A DNA stretch of 8,117 bases from Streptosporangiaceae bacterium (GTDB lineage Bacteria > Actinomycetota > Actinomycetes > Streptosporangiales > Streptosporangiaceae): the NCBI GenBank assembly GCA_030039095.1, contig JASHQP010000768.1:1-8117 (forward strand). The letters run 5' to 3'. Positions 1-5,036 of the stretch are shown here, one piece after another. A program made the position numbers and the translations under genes. The number at the start of each line of letters is the position of its first letter. The stretch's first letter is position 1. Below the pieces are notes generated by a model. That model made no database searches. It saw only the letters and a program-made list of their open reading frames with translations, and was not told the origin of the DNA.

Positions 1-1
1 G

Positions 2-52
2 GCTCCGGGCGCCGGCACGGGGCCGGCCGGCCGTCAGCGAGGGCCGCTATGA
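2..52 (+). CDS. Possible 3' end of an upstream gene (partial)
   Basis: A frame open from the window edge ends in TGA at 50-52, overlapping the ATG of the SIS gene as ATGA. The next two junctions in the operon have the same arrangement, which suggests an upstream gene translated into this operon. Only about 16 codons are visible, rich in Gly, Pro, Ala and Arg. The other two forward frames are also open across this stretch, so the assignment is weak and no function can be given. Confidence 0.25.
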   Translation, partial: APGAGTGPAGRQRGPL

Positions 53-690
53 GCGCTGCCGCCGCCGACCGGATCTTCGGCGGCCTGTTCGCACTTCATC
101 CCGGGCTGGTGCCGCTGCGGCCGTCCGTTCTCGCCGCGTTCGCATCGCTTCGCGGCGTGCTGCGCGCCGGGGGCTCGGTGCTGATCTGCGGCAACGGCGG
201 CAGCGCGGCCGACAGCGAGCACATCGCCGGTGAGCTGGCCAAGCCGTGCGGCCTGGCCCGGCCGCTGCCGCCCGGGCTGACGAGCGCGCTGCGGGCGGCC
301 GGGGACGACGGCTATCTGGCGACTGCCCTGCAGGCCGGCTTCCCGGTGCTGTCGCTGGTCAGCCAGGCCGCGCTGGTCACCGCGATCGCCAACGACCAGG
401 GCGCCGACCTGGTTTTCGCCCAGCAGGTGGTGGCCTACGGGCGGCCGGGTGACCTGCTGTGGGGCCTGAGCACCTCGGGTTCCTCCGGCAACGTCGTGCA
501 CGCGCTGCGCGCCGCCCGTGCGGCCGGCCTGCGCACGCTAGGGTTCAGCGGTCCGGCCGGCGGGGCCATGGCGGAACTGTGCGACGTGCTGGTGGCCGCG
601 CCCGGTGCCAGCACGCCCGAGGTGCAGGACGCGCACCGGCCGCTGTACCACGCGCTGTGCCTGGCGGTCGAGGCGGAGTGGTACGGATGA
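49..690 (+). CDS. GmhA-like SIS-domain sugar-phosphate isomerase
   Basis: A 213-residue cytoplasmic protein with one SIS (sugar isomerase) domain of the phosphoheptose isomerase type. What is seen: a phosphate-binding loop GNGGSAADSEH at residues 48-58, a second phosphate loop STSGSSGN at 141-148, an ND pair at 115-116, and a C-terminal QDAHRPLYH at 193-201. E62 and H201 line up with the catalytic pair E65 and H180 of E. coli GmhA. Between E62 and N115 there are 53 residues against about 28 in E. coli GmhA, so it carries an extra segment of about 25 residues near 68-96. GmhA converts sedoheptulose 7-phosphate to a manno-configured heptose 7-phosphate. No other heptose-pathway gene is visible, so an aldose/ketose hexose phosphate such as mannose-6-P is a more likely substrate (inference). 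GAGGG at 39-43 supports the ATG start. The stop overlaps the next gene by 4 bases. Confidence 0.85.
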   Translation: MSAAAADRIFGGLFALHPGLVPLRPSVLAAFASLRGVLRAGGSVLICGNGGSAADSEHIAGELAKPCGLARPLPPGLTSALRAAGDDGYLATALQAGFPVLSLVSQAALVTAIANDQGADLVFAQQVVAYGRPGDLLWGLSTSGSSGNVVHALRAARAAGLRTLGFSGPAGGAMAELCDVLVAAPGASTPEVQDAHRPLYHALCLAVEAEWYG

Positions 691-1778
691 CTTCGCTGTG
701 GGCGGCCGTGGCCATCGGCGGCACGAAGAGCACGGTCGCGCTGGCCGTGTGCGAGGACGGCATGGTCGACTGGCAGACCGGCGAGCGGATGGCCACCAGC
801 ACGGACCCGGACGCCACCCTGACCGCGCTGACCCGGCTGCTGGCCGACCAGATGGCCGGCATCCGGGGAACGCTGGCCGGAATCGGCATCGTCTGCGGCA
901 GCCCGCTCGACGAGCAAGCCGGGCTGGTGCTGGCGCCGCCGAACCTGCCGCAGTGGACCGCGGTCGACGTGCTCACGCCGTTCACCGAGCGGTTCGGCGT
1001 CAGGCCGTCGCTGGTGAACGACGCCGACGCTGGTGCACTGGCCGAGTGGGCCTGGGGCGCGGGCCGGGGCGCCCGCAGCATGATCTTCCTGACCATGGGC
1101 ACCGGCCTGGGCGCCGGGCTGATCCTGGACGGCCGGCTGTACCGGGGTGCCGCCGGGCTGGCCGGCGAGGCCGGTCACTGGCGGCTGGCCGACCTCGGCC
1201 CGGTAGGTCACGGCAAGGCCGGCTCGTTCGAGGGTTTCTGCGCCGGGTCCGGCATCGCCCGGCAGGCCCAGCAGCTCGCCGCCGGGCAGCTCGCCAACGG
1301 CCGTCCGACCGCGATGGCGCCGGACTGGGCAAGCCTGGCCGGCCTGACCGCCGAGCGGGCCGGGCAGGCGGCCGATGCCGGCGACGAGACCGCGCTGGCC
1401 CTGTGGGCCGGGGTGGGGCAGCGGCTCGGGTCGGGGCTAGCCCTGATCATCGACCTGCTCAACCCCGACGTGATCGTGCTGGGCGGTATCTACAACAGGC
1501 AGCGTGCGCGTCTTGAACCGGCCATGCGCGCCGTGGTGGAGCAGGAGGCGCTGGGCGCGTCCCTGCGGGCATGCCGGATCGAGCCGTCCGGGCTCGGCGA
1601 ACGCATCGGTGACTGGTCCGGCCTCGCGGCCGCGCTGATCGGCCACACCGATTCGCCGGTCGCGCGGCTCCTCACCGAGGCGGCCGGAGCCGTCTCGCCC
1701 TCGCCGGCCGGACGCTATCGGCCGCGACTTTCCGATTCATCCGATGGCCAGGTCAGGAGCGAAGGGAGCGATCAATGA
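687..1778 (+). CDS. ROK-family sugar kinase, atypical motifs
   Basis: A 363-residue protein of the ROK family (ASKHA fold), lacking the N-terminal helix-turn-helix of ROK repressors, so a kinase is favoured. Seen: phosphate-1 loop AIGGTK at 9-14, NDADAGALAEW from N111 with the likely catalytic base D112, phosphate-2 loop TMGTGLGAG at 136-144, and EAGH at 161-164 (the ExGH metal motif). Two departures from the family: the usual acidic residue before xGGTK is A9, and the CxCGxxGCxE zinc motif reads as V173, H175 and S180 in place of its three cysteines, with E182 kept. The last 35 or so residues are low-complexity and look unlike the family. The frame is open much further upstream (to 459), but ATG 687 sits directly before the kinase motif, overlaps the SIS stop as ATGA and follows AGGCGGAG at 671-678. 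It likely phosphorylates the imported or released hexose, possibly mannose; the substrate is not readable from sequence. Confidence 0.83.
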   Translation: MTSLWAAVAIGGTKSTVALAVCEDGMVDWQTGERMATSTDPDATLTALTRLLADQMAGIRGTLAGIGIVCGSPLDEQAGLVLAPPNLPQWTAVDVLTPFTERFGVRPSLVNDADAGALAEWAWGAGRGARSMIFLTMGTGLGAGLILDGRLYRGAAGLAGEAGHWRLADLGPVGHGKAGSFEGFCAGSGIARQAQQLAAGQLANGRPTAMAPDWASLAGLTAERAGQAADAGDETALALWAGVGQRLGSGLALIIDLLNPDVIVLGGIYNRQRARLEPAMRAVVEQEALGASLRACRIEPSGLGERIGDWSGLAAALIGHTDSPVARLLTEAAGAVSPSPAGRYRPRLSDSSDGQVRSEGSDQ

Positions 1779-3148
1779 GAGGTCGGGCCCTGTGGGCACT
1801 GGGTGCCGCCGGGTTGCTCGGCACAGCACTGCTGGCGGCGTGCGGCAGTTCTGGCAGCAGCGGGAGCAGCTCGAACACGATCACCGTGGAGTACTGGACC
1901 AACAATGACATCCCCGGCACGAACGCCACACCCAAGCTGATCGCCGCGGCAGCCGCCGAGCTGAAGAAGCAGCATCCCGGGGCGAAGGTCGTCACCGATC
2001 CCATCACCACCGACTCCGAGTCGGAGTACTACGCCAAGCTGGACCTGCAGGAATCCAGCTCGAGTACCTCTCCGGACGTAGTGCTGGAGGACTCGTTCCT
2101 GATCGGGGCCGACTCCGCGGCCGGCTATATCCGCCCGCTGCCGCAGCTGGCAAGCTGGTCGGGCTGGTCGTCGTTCGCGCCGGCCATGCAGAAGATCATT
2201 ACCTATAACGGCAAGATCTATGGCGTCATGAACAGCACCGATGTGCAGTTCATCTACTACGACGCGAACCTGTTCAAGAAGGCCGGCATCCCGGTGCCGT
2301 GGCAGCCGCACAGCCTGGCGGACATCGTCGCCGCTGCGAAGAAGCTCAAGGCGGCCGAGCCCGGCATCATCCCGGCCTGGCTCTACACCGGGCTGCCGCT
2401 CGGCGAAGCCTCGTCGTTCCGCGGCTTCGAGGTGTTCCTCAACGGCACCGGGCAGCAGCTGTACGACTCGTCGACCGGCAAGTGGGAGACCGGCGGCTCC
2501 GGCTTCACGACGACCTGGAACTTCCTGCAGTCCATGCGGCCGTACGAAGAGCCCGAGGCGGACTGGTCGAACCCCAACGGCGCCAACACCGTCAACTTGC
2601 AGCTGATGCCGGCGCAGAAGGTTGGCATGGTGTTCGACGGCATGTGGGTGTCGGAGAACTACGTCAAGGGCGGCTCCAAGCCCTGGCCGGCCTTCTTCTC
2701 CACGTACAAGGTCGCCAAGCTGCCCACCAGCGACGGCCAGGGGTCCGGCTACGTCGACCAGTCCGGCGGCTGGGCCTGGTCCATCCCGGTGCGGGCGCAC
2801 AACCCGTCGCTGGCCCTGGACATGATCGAGGACATGTCGAGCGCGCCGAACCTGGCGCAGTATGACGCCCTCGACGGCGACATCCCGCCGCGCAGCGGGG
2901 TGACGAGCCAGCCGGTCTGGGAGCACATGACCGCGGACGACCCGTACATGACGCTGGCGACGACGCTGCTTCCGTACACCACGTTCCGGCCCAACCAGGC
3001 CGACTACACCCAGATTTCCAACGAGATCGCGACGCTCACCGGCAGCGTGGCCTCCGGCTCGATGACCGCGACGGCCGCCGAGGCGGCGTTCGAGGCCAAG
3101 GTCACCTCGATCGTCGGCGCCTCGAAGACGCAGAAGGGCACCGGATAA
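1775..3148 (+). CDS. Sugar ABC transporter substrate-binding lipoprotein
   Basis: A 457-residue family 1 solute-binding protein (CUT1, maltose/oligosaccharide type). A short basic N-terminus (MRGR), a hydrophobic segment at 5-20 and a lipobox LLAAC with the lipidated cysteine at C23 show secretion and anchoring to the outer face of the membrane. A Gly/Ser linker at 24-33 follows, then the mature domain begins with TITVEYWTNND. The middle has typical features of the family: NGKIYGV near 148-154 followed by FIYYDANLFKKAGI, and later a VGMVFDGMW segment. The length is normal and Trp/Tyr content is high, as expected for a carbohydrate-binding cleft. The start ATG overlaps the ROK stop as ATGA and follows AAGGGAG at 1762-1768. 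All 21 lysine codons are AAG. The two permeases follow after a strong hairpin. The ligand is inferred to be a mannose-containing saccharide from the linked GH38 gene. Confidence 0.93.
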   Translation: MRGRALWALGAAGLLGTALLAACGSSGSSGSSSNTITVEYWTNNDIPGTNATPKLIAAAAAELKKQHPGAKVVTDPITTDSESEYYAKLDLQESSSSTSPDVVLEDSFLIGADSAAGYIRPLPQLASWSGWSSFAPAMQKIITYNGKIYGVMNSTDVQFIYYDANLFKKAGIPVPWQPHSLADIVAAAKKLKAAEPGIIPAWLYTGLPLGEASSFRGFEVFLNGTGQQLYDSSTGKWETGGSGFTTTWNFLQSMRPYEEPEADWSNPNGANTVNLQLMPAQKVGMVFDGMWVSENYVKGGSKPWPAFFSTYKVAKLPTSDGQGSGYVDQSGGWAWSIPVRAHNPSLALDMIEDMSSAPNLAQYDALDGDIPPRSGVTSQPVWEHMTADDPYMTLATTLLPYTTFRPNQADYTQISNEIATLTGSVASGSMTATAAEAAFEAKVTSIVGASKTQKGTG

Positions 3149-3152
3149 GACC

Positions 3153-3198
3153 GGCCGGCGGGCTGGCGGCGGAACGGGACGCCGCCAGCCCGCCGGCC
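3153..3198 (+). promoter_or_regulatory. Perfect GC-rich intercistronic hairpin
   Basis: Bases 3153-3171 are exactly complementary to 3180-3198, giving a 19-bp uninterrupted stem with an 8-base loop (3172-3179). It begins 4 bases after the binding-protein stop codon and ends 39 bases before the first permease start. No T-run follows, so it does not fit a classical intrinsic terminator. In many ABC operons such a structure protects the 3' end of the binding-protein message or partly attenuates transcription, so that the binding protein is made in excess over the permeases. That role is inferred here. Confidence 0.8.
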
Positions 3199-3223
3199 CT
3201 GCGCTGCCGCGCACGCTGGCCTC

Positions 3224-3231
3224 GAGGGGAG
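3224..3231 (+). promoter_or_regulatory. Ribosome binding site for the GTG-started permease
   Basis: GAGGGGAG lies 6 bases before the GTG at 3238 and decides that start. The spacing after the hairpin gives the permease its own ribosome entry, so it is not translationally coupled to the binding-protein gene. Confidence 0.75.
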
Positions 3232-3237
3232 TAACTG

Positions 3238-4179
3238 GTGGCCAATCCGACGCTGACACGGCTGACCCTGCGCCCGATCCAGATGGGCGCCAGCGGGCGC
3301 CGCAGGGTGACGGCGACGACCATGCTGGCGCCGTTGATCGTCGTAGTGCTGGCATTCCTGGGCTGGCCCATCGTCTGGACGCTGGTGCTGTCGCTGACCA
3401 ACAAGACGATCACCGGGGTGACCGCAAGCCACTGGCAGTTCGTCGGGCTGGCCAATTACCGTGAGCTGTTCGCGTCCGGCAGCGGGCTGGTCCACTCGGT
3501 CCTGGTCAGCCTGTACTACCTCGTCGCGTCCGCCTACATCGGCCAGGCGGTGTTCGGGTTCCTGATCGCCTACCTGATGCAGCGCTGTCCCTATGCCGTG
3601 CGTGCCGTGGTCGGCTCGATCATCATCGTGGCCTGGCTGATCCCGGAGATCATCGCCGCATGGATGTGGTACACGCTGCTCAGCAACGGCGGGACGCTGC
3701 AGCAGGGGCTGCACGCGGCCGGCCTGCCGTACAGCACGTGGCTGATCAGTCATCCGATGCTCTCGGTGAGCCTCGCCAACACCTGGCGCGGCGTCGCGTT
3801 CTCCTACCTGCTGTTCGCCGCCGCGCTCTCGGACATCCCGGGTGACCTGATCGAGGCCGCGCAGATCGACGGGGCCAACGCCTGGCGGCGCCTGGTCCGG
3901 CTGATCATTCCGCTGCTGTCGACCACGATCCTGGTCGACCTCGTGCTGATCACGCTGGGCACGCTGAACGACTTCACGCTGATCTTCGCGATGACCGGCG
4001 GCGGCCCCGGCACCGCGTCGACGGTGCTGTCGGTGTTCATGTACCAGCAGGCATTCGTAACGTTCCAGCTCGCATACGGCACCGCGATCTCAGTGGTCCT
4101 GCTCGCCGTCGGCGCGGTGTTCGCGATCACCTACATCCGCGTGCTGCGCCGCCAGGGTGCGCTCAACATGGCCAGATAG
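3238..4179 (+). CDS. Sugar ABC transporter permease, MalF/UgpA-like
   Basis: A 313-residue inner-membrane permease of the CUT1 sugar transporter type (binding-protein-dependent transport component). About six membrane segments can be read, near residues 29-53, 86-114, 121-148, 174-197, 222-245 and 281-303. The cytoplasmic EAA loop is clear: EAAQIDGANAW starting at E206 with the invariant Gly at 212; it docks onto the ATPase. The N-terminus (about 25 residues) is basic and hydrophilic. The GTG start is fixed by the Shine-Dalgarno sequence just upstream. The partner permease follows after 9 bases, and together they should form the heterodimeric channel. No ATP-binding subunit is encoded nearby, so a shared MsiK-type ATPase is expected (knowledge of actinobacterial CUT1 systems, not visible here). 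Confidence 0.94.
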   Translation: MANPTLTRLTLRPIQMGASGRRRVTATTMLAPLIVVVLAFLGWPIVWTLVLSLTNKTITGVTASHWQFVGLANYRELFASGSGLVHSVLVSLYYLVASAYIGQAVFGFLIAYLMQRCPYAVRAVVGSIIIVAWLIPEIIAAWMWYTLLSNGGTLQQGLHAAGLPYSTWLISHPMLSVSLANTWRGVAFSYLLFAAALSDIPGDLIEAAQIDGANAWRRLVRLIIPLLSTTILVDLVLITLGTLNDFTLIFAMTGGGPGTASTVLSVFMYQQAFVTFQLAYGTAISVVLLAVGAVFAITYIRVLRRQGALNMAR

Positions 4180-4186
4180 GAGGGGG
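4178..4186 (+). promoter_or_regulatory. Strong ribosome binding site of second permease
   Basis: AGGAGGGGG, close to the ideal anti-16S sequence, overlaps the stop codon of the first permease and ends two bases before the ATG at 4189. It is the strongest Shine-Dalgarno sequence in the window and fixes the start. Confidence 0.75.
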
Positions 4187-4188
4187 CG

Positions 4189-5004
4189 ATGTCGACGAGA
4201 GGCTGGCGGCGCCGGCTGCCAGCGGCCGTGATGACCCTGATCGGGCTCGTGTTCCTGGTGCCGTTCGCCTGGCTCCTCATGGCCGCGTTCGAGCAGCACC
4301 CATCGCTGCAGCTAGCCGGCGGCGGTGGGGTCACGCTGTCGCATTTCAGCACGGTGCTGCACGGCGGCTTCCTGACCGCGCTCGGCAACTCCCTGTACCT
4401 GGCGATCGGCACGATGGTGTGCACGACGGTGATCGGCGTGCTGGCCGCCTACCCCCTGTCCCGGTTCCCGTCCAGGGCCCAGCAGTACTTCGTCTACCTG
4501 CTGGTGTTCTGCACCGGGCTGCCGATCGTCGCCATCATCATCCCGACCTATGACTTCTTCGTCGCGGCCAACTTCATCAACTCCAAGTTCTGGACCGTGT
4601 GGTTCATGACCGCGACCGCGCTGCCGTTCGGTACGTGGATCGCCCGCAGCTTCATCGACAACGTGCCGCGGGAGCTGGAGGAGGCCGCCTGGCTGGACGG
4701 CACGTCCCGGCTCGGCTCGCTGCTGCGTATCGTCGTGCCGTCCATCGTGCCCGGCATGAGCGTCGTGGCGGTCTACACGTTCGTGAACGCGTGGGGCGAG
4801 TTCTTCATCCCGTTCGTGCTGCTGCAGAACCAGAACGCTCCCGCCGCGGTGACCATGTACAGCTACTTCGGCCAGTACGTGATCAACTACGGCGACGTGG
4901 CCGCGTTCGCGGTGCTGTACGCGCTGCCGCCCGTCGTGCTGTACCTGATCATCACCCGGTGGATCGGCCAGGGCTTCGCCCTCGGCGGGGCGCTGAAGGG
5001 CTGA
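4189..5004 (+). CDS. Sugar ABC transporter permease, MalG/UgpE-like
   Basis: A 271-residue inner-membrane permease, the usual length for the second CUT1 subunit. Predicted membrane segments lie near 13-33, 66-92, 99-121, 134-155, 181-204 and 233-257. The periplasmic stretch after the first helix is short, as in MalG. The EAA loop reads EEAAWLDGTSR around E165 with the conserved Gly at 171, and a WGEFFIPFVLL segment near residue 202 is typical of this subfamily. It ends with GGALKG, close to the ending commonly seen in such permeases. It pairs with the preceding permease, and the mannosidase gene follows after 32 bases. Confidence 0.94.
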   Translation: MSTRGWRRRLPAAVMTLIGLVFLVPFAWLLMAAFEQHPSLQLAGGGGVTLSHFSTVLHGGFLTALGNSLYLAIGTMVCTTVIGVLAAYPLSRFPSRAQQYFVYLLVFCTGLPIVAIIIPTYDFFVAANFINSKFWTVWFMTATALPFGTWIARSFIDNVPRELEEAAWLDGTSRLGSLLRIVVPSIVPGMSVVAVYTFVNAWGEFFIPFVLLQNQNAPAAVTMYSYFGQYVINYGDVAAFAVLYALPPVVLYLIITRWIGQGFALGGALKG

Positions 5005-5022
5005 CCCCGCCGTCATCGGCGC

Positions 5023-5031
5023 AAGGAAGGA
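5023..5031 (+). promoter_or_regulatory. Ribosome binding site for the mannosidase GTG start
   Basis: AAGGAAGGA lies 5 bases before GTG 5037 in the short gap after the permease. It supports this GTG over starts further upstream in the same open frame, which would lie inside the permease gene in another reading frame. Confidence 0.65.
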
Positions 5032-5036
5032 ACGCG

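Noticed and set aside
459..686. Upstream extension of the ROK kinase frame
   Set aside because: It overlaps the conserved C-terminal half of the SIS gene out of frame; ATG 687 directly precedes the phosphate loop.
3153..3200. Hairpin as a Rho-independent terminator ending the operon
   Set aside because: No T-run follows and the obligate permease genes lie just downstream, so full termination is unlikely.
1772..3355. Long antisense open frame (527 codons) opposite the binding-protein gene
   Set aside because: It is a mirror of a high-GC coding region; the translation is Arg/Gly/Ala/Pro-rich with no domain, while the + strand has a clear lipoprotein.
4599..5036. Upstream extension of the mannosidase frame
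   Set aside because: It lies inside the second permease gene in another frame and reads as Arg-rich nonsense; GTG 5037 has a good ribosome binding site and leads straight into the GH38 start.
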